Positions 37,287 through 46,367 of a stretch of DNA of 64,000 nucleotides are shown one piece after another. The first letter of the stretch is position 1, and every line of letters begins with the position of its first letter. The notes below the pieces were generated by a model that was not told where the DNA came from, ran no database searches, and was given only the letters and a program-made list of their open reading frames with translations. The DNA is from Motilimonas pumila. Lineage in GTDB: Bacteria; Pseudomonadota; Gammaproteobacteria; Enterobacterales; CBDFNC01. The position numbers and the translations under genes were made by a program. The DNA lies in NCBI RefSeq assembly GCF_003596335.1, contig NZ_QZCH01000018.1:1-64000 (forward strand), read 5' to 3'.

Positions 37287-38342
37287 ATGCAGTACCAAAC
37301 CGATGACGTTCGCATTCGCGAAACGAAAGAACTATTACCTCCTATCGCAGTATTAGAAAAATTTCCTGCGACAGAAAAAGCAACTAACACAGTATTAGCG
37401 AGTCGCGCTGCCATCTCTGATATTTTGGCAGAAAAAGATGACCGCTTATTAGTCATTATTGGCCCTTGTTCGATTCACGATACCGAAGCAGCCGTAGAAT
37501 ACGGTAAAAAGCTGCTGGCGCTTCGTGAAGAATTGAAGCAAGACCTTGAAGTGGTAATGCGTGTGTATTTTGAAAAACCGCGTACAACGGTCGGTTGGAA
37601 AGGCCTGATCAACGACCCTTACCTTAACGACAGCTTCAAAATTAATGATGGTCTGCGCATTGGTCGTAAGTTATTGCTTGATCTCAACGACCTTGGCATG
37701 CCAACAGCCAGTGAATTCCTTGATATGATTTCACCACAATACGTGGCTGATTTAATGAGCTGGGGCGCAATTGGCGCACGTACGACTGAATCTCAAGTTC
37801 ACCGTGAACTGTCTTCGGGACTATCTTGTCCGGTCGGTTTTAAAAATGGTACCGATGGCACCATCAAGGTAGCAATTGACGCCATTGGCTCAGCAAGCGC
37901 TCCGCATCACTTCTTATCGGTGAATAAATTTGGCCACTCTGCGATTGTATCTACAGCCGGTAACCCTGACTGTCATATCATTCTTCGCGGTGGTAAAGAG
38001 CCAAACTATAGCGCAACTCATGTGAACGCGATTTGTGAAGACCTAGCAAAAGCTAACTTGCCACAAAAAGCCATGATTGACTTTAGCCATGCTAACTCAA
38101 GCAAGCAGTTTAAAAAGCAACTAGAAGTTTCAACTGACGTTGCGGGTCAAATTGCAGGTGGCCAACAAGCTATCTTTGGTGTGATGATTGAGAGTCACTT
38201 AGTTGAAGGTCGTCAAGATCTCGAAAACGGTGAAGCGAAAACCTATGGCCAAAGCATCACTGATGCTTGTATTGGCTGGCAAGACACCGAAACCGTATTG
38301 CGCCAACTGGCGCAAGCGGTACAAGATCGCCGTAAAGCGTAA
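37287..38342 (+). CDS. aroG: 3-deoxy-7-phosphoheptulonate synthase, AroG type
   Basis: DAHP synthase condenses phosphoenolpyruvate and erythrose 4-phosphate, the first step of aromatic amino acid synthesis. The 351-residue protein is closest to the phenylalanine-regulated AroG. GPCSIHD, PRTTVGWKGL and GARTTESQ carry the active site. ATG 37287 aligns with E. coli AroG (MNYQNDDLRI type N-terminus). An in-frame ATG 11 codons upstream is not supported by alignment. The allosteric specificity is inferred from overall similarity only. Confidence 0.93.
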   Translation: MQYQTDDVRIRETKELLPPIAVLEKFPATEKATNTVLASRAAISDILAEKDDRLLVIIGPCSIHDTEAAVEYGKKLLALREELKQDLEVVMRVYFEKPRTTVGWKGLINDPYLNDSFKINDGLRIGRKLLLDLNDLGMPTASEFLDMISPQYVADLMSWGAIGARTTESQVHRELSSGLSCPVGFKNGTDGTIKVAIDAIGSASAPHHFLSVNKFGHSAIVSTAGNPDCHIILRGGKEPNYSATHVNAICEDLAKANLPQKAMIDFSHANSSKQFKKQLEVSTDVAGQIAGGQQAIFGVMIESHLVEGRQDLENGEAKTYGQSITDACIGWQDTETVLRQLAQAVQDRRKA

Positions 38343-38350
38343 CCTTGTAG

Positions 38351-38379
38351 ATAGCAGCTGTGCCTGACACAGCTGCTAT
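38351..38379. terminator. Hairpin between aroG and the ABC exporter gene
   Basis: A 12-bp perfect stem, ATAGCAGCTGTG / CACAGCTGCTAT, with a 5-nt loop. It lies between convergent genes. The following sequence is AT-rich but has no long T-run. Confidence 0.72.
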
Positions 38380-38384
38380 TAATA

Positions 38385-40211
38385 TTAATCCCCTAAAAAA
38401 CCACCCGTTTGATGAGACCACAGCTGGGCATAAATACCTTCACTGGCAATCAGTTCTTGATGACTTCCTTGCTGAACGATTTGTCCTTTGTCTAGCACGA
38501 CCAATTTGTCCATTGCCGCAATAGTGGATAATCGGTGTGCGATGGCAATCACGGTTTTACCTTCCATTAATTGATACAAACTCGCTTGAATGGCTGCTTC
38601 GACTTCAGAGTCTAGCGCAGACGTCGCTTCATCAAGAATCAGGATAGGTGCGTCTTTTAACAATACCCGCGTAATGGCGATACGTTGCCTTTGACCGCCA
38701 GACAGTTTAACCCCGCGCTCACCTACGTGAGCATCATAACCTTTACGGCCACTTGGGTCGGTTAAGCCTAAGATAAATTCATGGGCTTCAGCCTGTTTTG
38801 CGGCAGCTATCATTTCCTCTTCGCTGGCCTCTGGTCTGCCATACAATAAATTTTCTCTCACCGAGCGATGCAATAATGAAGTATCTTGAGTCACCATTCC
38901 GATGTGCTTACGTAAAGTATCTTGCTGGATGTCTCTAATGTCCTGGCCATCCACCAAAATAGCTCCAGATTCAACATCATGAAAGCGCATTAACAGATTA
39001 ACAAGCGTTGACTTACCCGCCCCAGAACGCCCTACAAGACCGATTTTTTGCCCTGGTCGAATGTGTAAAGACAAGTTATCAATAACACCTTTATTTTCGC
39101 CGTAATGAAAGCCCACTTGCTGCAAGGCTATTTCGCCGTTATTCACAGTAATCGGCTTAGCACCTTCTTTGTCTTGTATTTGCAGTGGTTTAGACAAAGT
39201 ATTCATGCCATCTGTCACGGTACCCATATTTTCAAATAGCGCACTGACTTCCCACATTACCCATTGCGCCATGCCATTTAACCGCAAGGCCAGGGCAACC
39301 GCGATTGCGATAGCACCCACGCTAATCGCTTCTTGCATCCATAACCATATCGACAATCCACCGATACTGAACACCAAGGCGTAGTTTAAGCAGTTAACCG
39401 CCATTACCAGCTTGGTAACAAGACGCATTTGTTTATGCACTGTTTGCATAAAACCGTCCATGCCTTCCTTGGCGTATTCCGCTTCCCGGTTGGTATGGGA
39501 AAAGAGTTTAACCGTTGCAATATTGGTATAGGAATCAACAATTCGACCACTCATTGTCGAGCGCGCATCGGCCTGCTCGGTAGAAATGGCTTTTAACTTA
39601 GGTACAAAATGATACTGAATACCAATGTAAATCAATAGCCAAGCTAACATTGGCAACATCAGAATAACGTCGGCGCTGGCCACCAGCACTAAAGTTGACG
39701 TAAAGTAGACCAAGATATAAAGCAAGACATCGCACAGCTTCATCACGGTTTCTCTGACGCCAAGGGCGGTTTGCATGACCTTAGTCGAAATGCGCCCTGC
39801 AAAATCATCCGCATAAAACGACACGCTTTGCTTTAATAAATAGCGATGGGCTAACCATCGGATAGACATGGGATAATTACCCAGCAAAGTTTGATGCACT
39901 ATCAACGCATGTAACAGACTCACCAGCGGCATCGCAACAAGCAACACCAAGGCCATCATGAGCAATGTTTGCCCTTCTTCCGATAAAAATGTGGCCGGAT
40001 TTTTAGTGCCTAACCAATCAACTAACTGTCCCATAAAGCTAAAGAGCGAGACTTCTAATATCGCAGCTAAAGCCGTCAGTATAGACATGAATATTAAAGG
40101 AATGATCATGCCTTTACTGTAATGCAGGCAAAACTGCATAAGGTTCTTGGGGGGTTGAGTGGGCTCTTCGGGAGGAAAGGCTGCCACTAAGCCTTCAAAA
40201 AAACGAAACAT
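38385..40211 (-). CDS. ABC exporter, fused permease and ATPase
   Basis: A 608-residue half-transporter. Six membrane helices span about residues 30-330. The ATPase domain follows, with Walker A GRSGAGKST, signature LSGGQRQR, and Walker B LILDEATSALD. It resembles the MsbA/multidrug class and should work as a homodimer. The substrate cannot be predicted; the N-terminal stretch of proline-rich sequence is ordinary for this group. Confidence 0.9.
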   Translation of the reverse strand: MFRFFEGLVAAFPPEEPTQPPKNLMQFCLHYSKGMIIPLIFMSILTALAAILEVSLFSFMGQLVDWLGTKNPATFLSEEGQTLLMMALVLLVAMPLVSLLHALIVHQTLLGNYPMSIRWLAHRYLLKQSVSFYADDFAGRISTKVMQTALGVRETVMKLCDVLLYILVYFTSTLVLVASADVILMLPMLAWLLIYIGIQYHFVPKLKAISTEQADARSTMSGRIVDSYTNIATVKLFSHTNREAEYAKEGMDGFMQTVHKQMRLVTKLVMAVNCLNYALVFSIGGLSIWLWMQEAISVGAIAIAVALALRLNGMAQWVMWEVSALFENMGTVTDGMNTLSKPLQIQDKEGAKPITVNNGEIALQQVGFHYGENKGVIDNLSLHIRPGQKIGLVGRSGAGKSTLVNLLMRFHDVESGAILVDGQDIRDIQQDTLRKHIGMVTQDTSLLHRSVRENLLYGRPEASEEEMIAAAKQAEAHEFILGLTDPSGRKGYDAHVGERGVKLSGGQRQRIAITRVLLKDAPILILDEATSALDSEVEAAIQASLYQLMEGKTVIAIAHRLSTIAAMDKLVVLDKGQIVQQGSHQELIASEGIYAQLWSHQTGGFLGD

Positions 40212-40428
40212 ACCTAGCCTTAATAAAAAATGTCTTTATCAGCATACGCCAATTCAACTCGTAACGCTTGCTTAATCGATGCCTTATTTATCCGCTTAAC
40301 TTACTGAGTTGCAATCAATTTAATGGCTCAAATTAGTCAGTTTTTTGGGCCACTCGATGCACCTAGTTGATGCTACAACAGCCCCTGCCCTTACGGATGG
40401 ATATGCCTTATACGCAAGCAAAAAAGCG

Positions 40429-41025
40429 TTACTGCCACATCATATAGATCGACCAAAGTAAGCCCAACGCCATTAAACCGTTAAACATTCGCCAGTGCCG
40501 CGGTGTGGTCAGCAACCGAGAGACTTGTTCTCCACATAATGCCCAAAAACTCGTCGTCGGTATCTCAACCACAAAAAATACGCTTGCTATCAACAATAAA
40601 GACAACCAGTACTCCTGCCCAAAGCTGAAACTACTTATCGCAGTGATCACCATTAACCAAGCTTTTGGGTTTAGCCATTGAAACAGTGCAGCTTGTAAAA
40701 AGGTCAGCGGTTGCACCTTCTCCCCTTGCTTTGTCGGGCCTTGTGCTTGCCATACCTGCCAAGCGATGTAACCCAAATAAGCTGAGCCCATTACCTTTAA
40801 CCCCCATTGCAGCATAGCGAACTGGCTAAACAAAGCGGCAAAGCCTACGCCCATCGATAAAATCATCATAGCGACGCCAAATATAATCCCCAACATATGA
40901 GGTAAAGTGCGACGAAACCCGAAGTTCGCCCCTGATGCCGCAAGCATAATATTGTTAGGTCCCGGTGTAATACTGGTGACAAACGCAAACACCACTAATG
41001 AAATAAACAAACTTGACTCAAACAT
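40429..41025 (-). CDS. LysE-family exporter
   Basis: A 198-residue, five- to six-helix inner-membrane exporter of the LysE/RhtB family; the N-terminal TPGPNNIML motif is typical. Family members export amino acids. A GGGGGG run lies just before the ATG. It is divergent from a MocR regulator 127 bp away, which probably controls it. The gap to 40212 (217 bp) shows nothing else recognised. Confidence 0.9.
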   Translation of the reverse strand: MFESSLFISLVVFAFVTSITPGPNNIMLAASGANFGFRRTLPHMLGIIFGVAMMILSMGVGFAALFSQFAMLQWGLKVMGSAYLGYIAWQVWQAQGPTKQGEKVQPLTFLQAALFQWLNPKAWLMVITAISSFSFGQEYWLSLLLIASVFFVVEIPTTSFWALCGEQVSRLLTTPRHWRMFNGLMALGLLWSIYMMWQ

Positions 41026-41152
41026 CTAACCCCCCTTAAATTGAACCCATACAATTTGATACAAAAAAGACATAACGCCGATAAATCCACCATAACAAGG
41101 GAAATAATCGGCGCAAGATCTTTATTGTCACCATTACAATGACGAGAGAGTT

Positions 41153-42559
41153 ATGTGGAGCATTGATTTTCACCAAGACAAGCAACCAAAATACCGGCAA
41201 ATAGCAGACCATATTAAAGTGCTGATAGATCAACAGGAGCTCACCCCTAAAGACAAACTGCCCACACACCGTGATTTAGCCCAGCAATTGAATGTAACGG
41301 TAGGCACCATCACTCGGGCTTATGGGGAAGCAGAGCGCCGGGGGTTGGTGCAAGCCAGAGTGGGGGCTGGCACTTTTGTGCTGAGCCAGCAGAGCAGCCA
41401 GAAACACAGCTTTATTATCGCCGCCGAGCCCAAACAAGTAGCACAAGACAATCAATTACTGGCAGATTTCAGCTTTAACTTCCCGGTCAGAGACGATCGC
41501 ACCCCGGCTCTTAAAGCCGCTTTTGAAAGCTTATTGAGTCAACCTGAGCAACTCAATTTATTGCTAGAGTATCAACCCGAACAAGGCGCATTGAGCCAAC
41601 GAGAGACATTCTTACCTTGGCTTCATGCGAGGGGCATTGAAGCCAATGTCGAACAGGTCTTTTTCACCAATGGCGGACAAAATGCTATTTTACTGGCCCT
41701 CATGGCGGTGGCAAAGTCTGGCGATACTGTGCTGACAGAAGGGTTAACCTTTCCTGGCATTAAAAGCGCTTGCTATCATTTAAACCTCAACCTTAAAGGC
41801 GTTGAATATGATGATGAAGGCTTGTGTCCTATCGCTTTTACCCAAGCTTGCATCACTCACCGCCCTGTTGCGGTTTATTGCACTCCCACCCTGCATAACC
41901 CTAGCACCACGACTATGAGCCAAACACGCAGAGCGCAAATTATGGCGATCTGCCAACAATATCAAGTATGGCTAATTGAAGATGACGTCAATGGTTTATT
42001 GTCGGAGCTGTCGCCACCAGCATGCGCATCAATTGCACCGCAACAAACCATCTACATAGGCAGTACCTCTAAAGTGCTCGCCGGTGGTTTGCGATTAGGC
42101 TATATGCATGTACCTGAATGTTTAATTGCAAAGTTTAAAGAAGCCATTCGAGCTAGCTGTTGGATGGTAAATCCAATGATCATTGCCATAGTGTGCCATT
42201 GGATCCAATCTGGCTACGCCGCGCAACTGTTGCAGCAACAGCAAGCGCTATTGGCTCGGCGCCACAAACTCGCACAGCAGTACCTGTCTCCTTATTTACA
42301 AGACTGTTCGCTAAAAGGCATGCACGTGTGGTTGAACTTACCGGAATATTGGCGCAGTCAAGCATTCGTGCAAGCTACTGAGCAGTACAAGATAGCGTTG
42401 AGAGGGTGTGAAGTATTTGCAGTCGGCCAATTTTCAGGCCCCCATGGCGTTAGGGTTGCGATCAGTAATGAACCCGACATTCGAAAAGTGGAACAAGGCT
42501 TGTCGGTGTTAAAACAACTGCTAAAAATAGGTCCACAAGCCCCCGAAGCCATCTTATAA
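41153..42559 (+). CDS. MocR-type regulator (GntR HTH plus aminotransferase-like domain)
   Basis: A 468-residue MocR protein. An N-terminal GntR winged helix (about 10-80) is followed by a PLP-binding class I aminotransferase-like domain, with the PLP lysine in GSTSK. Such proteins sense PLP or amino acid derivatives and control a divergent gene, here the LysE exporter. The last codons (APEAIL-stop) form the first unit of the tandem array described next. So its 3' end is the likely source of the repeats. Confidence 0.9.
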   Translation: MWSIDFHQDKQPKYRQIADHIKVLIDQQELTPKDKLPTHRDLAQQLNVTVGTITRAYGEAERRGLVQARVGAGTFVLSQQSSQKHSFIIAAEPKQVAQDNQLLADFSFNFPVRDDRTPALKAAFESLLSQPEQLNLLLEYQPEQGALSQRETFLPWLHARGIEANVEQVFFTNGGQNAILLALMAVAKSGDTVLTEGLTFPGIKSACYHLNLNLKGVEYDDEGLCPIAFTQACITHRPVAVYCTPTLHNPSTTTMSQTRRAQIMAICQQYQVWLIEDDVNGLLSELSPPACASIAPQQTIYIGSTSKVLAGGLRLGYMHVPECLIAKFKEAIRASCWMVNPMIIAIVCHWIQSGYAAQLLQQQQALLARRHKLAQQYLSPYLQDCSLKGMHVWLNLPEYWRSQAFVQATEQYKIALRGCEVFAVGQFSGPHGVRVAISNEPDIRKVEQGLSVLKQLLKIGPQAPEAIL

Positions 42560-42976
42560 CGGGCTATATGGAGGCTGCCTTGGCCCCCGAAGCCATCTTA
42601 TAACGGGCTATTTGGGGGCGGCCTTGCCCCCGAAGCCATCTTATTACGGGCTATATGGAGGCTGCCTTGGCCCCCGAAGCCATCTTATTAACAGGCTATA
42701 TGGAGGCTACCTTGGCCCCCGAAGCCATCTTATAATGGGCTATGTGAAGGCTACCTTGGCCCCCGAAGCCATCTTATTACGGGCTATTTGGGTCAGCCTT
42801 GACCCCCGAAGACATCTTATTACGGGCTATTTGGGTCAGCCTTGACCCCCGAAGCCATCTTATTACGGGCTATTTGGGTCAGCCTTGACCCCCGAAGCCA
42901 TCTTATAACGGGCTATATGGAGGCTGCCTTGGTCCCCGAAGCCATCTTATAATGGGCTATATGAAGGCTACCTTGG
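42540..42976 (+). repeat. Tandem array of ten 43-45 bp units
   Basis: Ten near-identical direct repeats, starting at 42540, 42584, 42627, 42671, 42716, 42760, 42803, 42846, 42889 and 42933; an eleventh is cut short at 42976. Each begins CCCCCGAAGCCATCTTAT, followed by a variable middle (CGGGCTAT-TTGG or -ATGG) and a CCTTG-type end. The first unit lies over the last codons and stop of the MocR gene. Units 6-8 share a variant end, TTGGGTCAGCCTTGA, suggesting secondary duplication. There are no unique spacers, so it is not CRISPR. The unit length is not a multiple of three. Confidence 0.93.
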
Positions 42977-43114
42977 CCCCTTTTTACCCTTCCCCTTCGC
43001 GCTTCAATGTCATATTTATGTCATAAAATTTTAGTATTTATTGCGCTCTGACATTTTTCTATTTTCACATCTCAAATGAAATCTGCGGGTTTTGTTGATG
43101 ACAAGGAGCGGTTG

Positions 43115-43885
43115 ATGATTAATCACAAACTGGCAGTAGTTTCTTTACTTGGCTGTAGTTTACTTCCGGGTATGGCCAGTGCTGACGATATAAAAGCACA
43201 ATTAAAGCAATTGAAAGAATACTGTGATGAAGGGCTATTATCCCAAAAAGTCTGCGAGCAGCGCCAACTGGAGATTTTACAAGGTAACAATCCATCAGCT
43301 TCCGCGACGAAGTCTGCGGCAGTAGTTAGTGCAAGCTCTGCTGCAGTAGTTAGTGCAAGCTCTGCTGCTGGCGTATCAGCGAGCGAGGTTAACAAAGCAG
43401 CAGTTTCTGGCGTTGATGTTGAATCGCAATCTGTCAGTGGCTGGCAGGCTTTTATTAATAAGCACAAAAAACCGCTAACCTTACCCACTCCTGATGCCAG
43501 TTGCGCCGATTTATCTGGCCAATGGCAATACCAAGAAAAAGGCTTCCTGGAGTGCTTTGAAGCCGATGAAAGTGACGATTTTGATAACGACGTTTACCAA
43601 ACTACAACATCCGTACAGTTTCGCCAGCAGGGATGTGAGCTTACCGTATTTGCCAACAATGCCATGGTAATGGAGGGAGCCATTAGCCAAGGCCAATTAT
43701 ACCTTACCAACCAAGTGAGTTTAATTAATGGCAAACAAGTAGACGTAAAAAGTGCACGCGTGGCTTATCAAGGTTTATTAGGTGAAAACAGCATGACGCT
43801 AAAAGGCGCTGGTGGTGTCGACGCTGAGTTTTTAATGCGCGATAAATATTGCCCGTACGAAAGTAAAGTTGCTCTTCGTAAATAG
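43115..43885 (+). CDS. Secreted protein with Ser/Ala-repeat linker
   Basis: A 256-residue exported protein: signal peptide (ending GMASA), a helical N-terminal part (about 25-60), a low-complexity linker rich in S, A and V, and a beta-rich C-terminal domain with paired cysteines. The linker contains a 24-bp direct repeat. I do not recognise the C-terminal domain. ATG 43115 has AAGGAG 6 nt upstream; an upstream in-frame ATG does not. Confidence 0.75.
   Translation: MINHKLAVVSLLGCSLLPGMASADDIKAQLKQLKEYCDEGLLSQKVCEQRQLEILQGNNPSASATKSAAVVSASSAAVVSASSAAGVSASEVNKAAVSGVDVESQSVSGWQAFINKHKKPLTLPTPDASCADLSGQWQYQEKGFLECFEADESDDFDNDVYQTTTSVQFRQQGCELTVFANNAMVMEGAISQGQLYLTNQVSLINGKQVDVKSARVAYQGLLGENSMTLKGAGGVDAEFLMRDKYCPYESKVALRK
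43319..43366 (+). repeat. 24-bp direct repeat, two copies, in the secreted-protein gene
   Basis: The unit GCAGTAGTTAGTGCAAGCTC-TGCT occurs twice in tandem, encoding two copies of the octapeptide AVVSASSA. It keeps the reading frame. Copy number may vary between strains. Confidence 0.85.
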
Positions 43886-43957
43886 CGCTGAGTCTTGTGT
43901 CTAGTGGGCGAGCAAGGCATACTTGCCGCCGACAGTTCACTCACAAGGATATTGAAG

Positions 43958-44242
43958 ATGTTTGATGTAAATGAATACTTTGACGGTAAAGTAAAATCAA
44001 TCGCTTTTAAAGGTCAAGACTTACCGGCTACCGTTGGTGTAATGGCTGCAGGTGAATACACGTTCTCAACGGCTGCAAAAGAATACATGACAGTGGTAAG
44101 CGGCAGCTTAACCATCAAGCTAGCTGGCGCCAGCGAATGGCAAACTTACACAGACGGTCAAACGTTTGAAGTGGTTGCAGACTCAAGCTTTGACGTTAAA
44201 GTTGACGTCGATACTGCTTACTTGTGTAAATACGAAGGCTAA
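43958..44242 (+). CDS. ppnP: Pyrimidine/purine nucleoside phosphorylase PpnP
   Basis: A 94-residue cupin of the YaiE/DUF1255 family, which phosphorolyses several nucleosides to free base and ribose 1-phosphate. The conserved FEV and AYLCKYEG C-terminus and the MTVVSGSL strand are seen. ATG 43958 is chosen, since AAGGAT precedes it and the upstream extension to 43895 is not family sequence. A good terminator follows. Confidence 0.93.
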   Translation: MFDVNEYFDGKVKSIAFKGQDLPATVGVMAAGEYTFSTAAKEYMTVVSGSLTIKLAGASEWQTYTDGQTFEVVADSSFDVKVDVDTAYLCKYEG

Positions 44243-44262
44243 TCGCCAACAGTAATGCACAC

Positions 44263-44290
44263 AAAACCGCCCAACCGGCGGTTTTTTTTT
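44263..44290 (+). terminator. Rho-independent terminator after ppnP
   Basis: Stem AAAACCGCC / GGCGGTTTT, 5-nt loop, then a run of nine T. Confidence 0.92.
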
Positions 44291-44481
44291 GCCTAAAATG
44301 CACTGCTTGCATCAGCGGCACCTTCCTTGGCATCATTCAAGCTCTATACTCTAGAAAACCGTGAGAGTTAAATTATTATTTACTAAGCAAAGTTGCGTAA
44401 AGTTAGCGCCAACAGCTAGGCTATTGCGCTGCCTGGAGGCATAATCAATGACAATAATTACATTAGGGACAAGATTTAGAT

Positions 44482-45237
44482 ATGCATCAATTAGTCAAAC
44501 TTAGCTTAGCCGTTGTGGCGGGCTTTACCCTAGCGGCTTGCTCGGAGCAAACGACAGAGCAAAGTTCAGCCAGTGTCACTCAAGCTCCGGTTGTCGCGAC
44601 TGAAGCGCCAGCTGCAGAAACACCTGCACCGGCAGTGGATGAGCACGCTGGCCACAATCATGATGCTAAACCGGAAGCCACAGCCGCCTCTGAAGCCACC
44701 AAAAATGATCCCTTTCAACAAGACGTGCATTACCGCGTTTTAGAAACGGCGCTGCCTGTAGCTGCCAACCATGTGCATGAGTTCTTTTGGTACGGCTGCC
44801 CAGCATGTAAAGCAACCGAGCCTTTAATGCAGTCCCTAAAAGCAGACGAAAAACTCAAAGTAGAAGTAAACCCTTCTTTGCTTAATGAAAAGTGGGTGTT
44901 TGATGCGGTGATTTACCAAGCATTTAAGCACTTTGGCAAGTTAGATACCCTGCATCCTTTGTATTTTGAAGCACGTCAAAGCGGCTCTATCAAAGACCAA
45001 GCCGGTTTTGAGCAGTTTCTATCTGACAACGGTATCAAACCTGATGAGTTTAATGCCTTTGCTCAATCGGATGAATTAAAAGCGTCACTTGATGCCTCTT
45101 TTGAAGTAGAAAGACAACTGCAAAGTACTGGCGTTCCAACCCTAGTGGTAGGCGGTAAATACGTATTACTGAATCGCGGCTTTGACAGCACAGAACAAAT
45201 GCACCAAGCTATCGGCTGGCTGAGCGAGAAAAAGTAA
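44482..45237 (+). CDS. DsbA-like thiol:disulfide lipoprotein
   Basis: A 251-residue lipoprotein (lipobox LAAC) with a thioredoxin/DsbA domain at about 80-251. The redox motif is C106-PA-C109 and the cis-proline lies in TGVPTLV. A linker of about 55 residues is rich in Ala, Pro, Glu and Thr and contains the His-rich EHAGHNHD, which could bind metal. It probably catalyses disulfide formation while tethered to a membrane. It is not the main DsbA by form, as that is usually soluble. Confidence 0.88.
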   Translation: MHQLVKLSLAVVAGFTLAACSEQTTEQSSASVTQAPVVATEAPAAETPAPAVDEHAGHNHDAKPEATAASEATKNDPFQQDVHYRVLETALPVAANHVHEFFWYGCPACKATEPLMQSLKADEKLKVEVNPSLLNEKWVFDAVIYQAFKHFGKLDTLHPLYFEARQSGSIKDQAGFEQFLSDNGIKPDEFNAFAQSDELKASLDASFEVERQLQSTGVPTLVVGGKYVLLNRGFDSTEQMHQAIGWLSEKK

Positions 45238-45250
45238 ACCATCACTCACC

Positions 45251-45277
45251 TAACAAGGGAGCCTTGCTCCCTTGTTA
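45251..45277. terminator. Terminator hairpin after DsbA-like gene
   Basis: A 12-bp perfect stem, TAACAAGGGAGC / GCTCCCTTGTTA, with loop CTT. Only a short T-stretch follows. Confidence 0.8.
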
Positions 45278-45428
45278 TCAACTTTGCGCCAAAGCAAAGC
45301 CCAAGATTCCTTCGTACGCCATTTCTTGATACCTTAACCTATGCTTTTATAGAAAGGCCCACAACGCCGCGCATTTCGCCTTGTGCTACCTACACGTTAA
45401 TGACTAATGCTGATAACCTAGAAACACC

Positions 45429-46358
45429 ATGACCCACGACTATTCCCATACCACAGATTTAAACCTGGCTAACTTAAACTTATTGGTCAGCTTAGCTGTG
45501 CTATTGGATGAAGCCCATGTGTCGAGAGCTGCGGACCGCTTGGGCATGACCCAATCAGCCATTAGTCACGTGCTCAATCGTGCCCGTGAGCTGTTTGATG
45601 ATCCGCTATTAATCAAAGGCAAACAAGGAATGGTGCGCACCGTAAGAGCTGAGCAGTTACGATTAGAGCTAGTGGAATTCGTTCATGCCAGCAGCGTCAT
45701 TTTCCAAAGTGAGCAATTTGATCCAAGCCAAGTAAAAGGCCAGCTGAGGTTTAGCTGTAACGATTTTATTGCCGAGCAGTGTATTAGCGAAATGCTTAAC
45801 CAATTAGCATCCCAAGCGCCATTCCTTGAGATAAGCTATTGCCGTCATCATAAGAACAGCTTACAAGACCTACAGCAAGGCCAACTCGATTTGTTGATCG
45901 GCACTCACCGGCACATACCTAGTACCTTAAGGTATCAAGACTTGGGACCAGAGCATTACCATCTGATTTTAGGAAAACGCTACCTGGAACAAGGAATAAC
46001 AAGCCTGACCCAAGCTTGGCATTATCCGCTGGCAGATTATTCCGCGGATGCCACCTTGAATCAATCCGTTGCTCAACTGGCTGAATCGCAAGCGCAAAAG
46101 CCACAAATAGGCCTCAGCTCCGGCTCCTTAATTGTACTGCAAACCGCGCTGTCCTCGGGCCTGCTAAACGCCATTGTGCCGCACTATGTGTGTGAGCGCT
46201 TTACAGCAGAAGATCCACTGCAACACCACGTTATTACAGACTTAGCATCACAGCCAATTAAGATGCTCTGGCCGGAACATTTAGACCAACAAGACTTACA
46301 CACCTGGTCGAGGCAAATCATTCTGCAAGTTTGCCAACAACAGCTTTGGCCCAATTAG
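45429..46358 (+). CDS. LysR-family transcriptional regulator (first of a tandem pair)
   Basis: A 309-residue LysR regulator: N-terminal winged helix with the SRAADRLGMTQSAISHVLNRAR segment, and a C-terminal effector-binding fold. Target unknown. A second LysR starts 9 bp after its stop; the two share the layout and differ in the effector half. Neither is divergent from an obvious target gene. Confidence 0.9.
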   Translation: MTHDYSHTTDLNLANLNLLVSLAVLLDEAHVSRAADRLGMTQSAISHVLNRARELFDDPLLIKGKQGMVRTVRAEQLRLELVEFVHASSVIFQSEQFDPSQVKGQLRFSCNDFIAEQCISEMLNQLASQAPFLEISYCRHHKNSLQDLQQGQLDLLIGTHRHIPSTLRYQDLGPEHYHLILGKRYLEQGITSLTQAWHYPLADYSADATLNQSVAQLAESQAQKPQIGLSSGSLIVLQTALSSGLLNAIVPHYVCERFTAEDPLQHHVITDLASQPIKMLWPEHLDQQDLHTWSRQIILQVCQQQLWPN

Positions 46359-46367
46359 AGCAATGCC

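Noticed and set aside
42612-42845. 77-residue reading frame
   Set aside because: It is a read-through of the tandem repeats in one frame (repeated PRSHLI), with no Shine-Dalgarno.
42540-42976. CRISPR array
   Set aside because: Units are directly adjacent with no unique spacers, and no cas genes are present.
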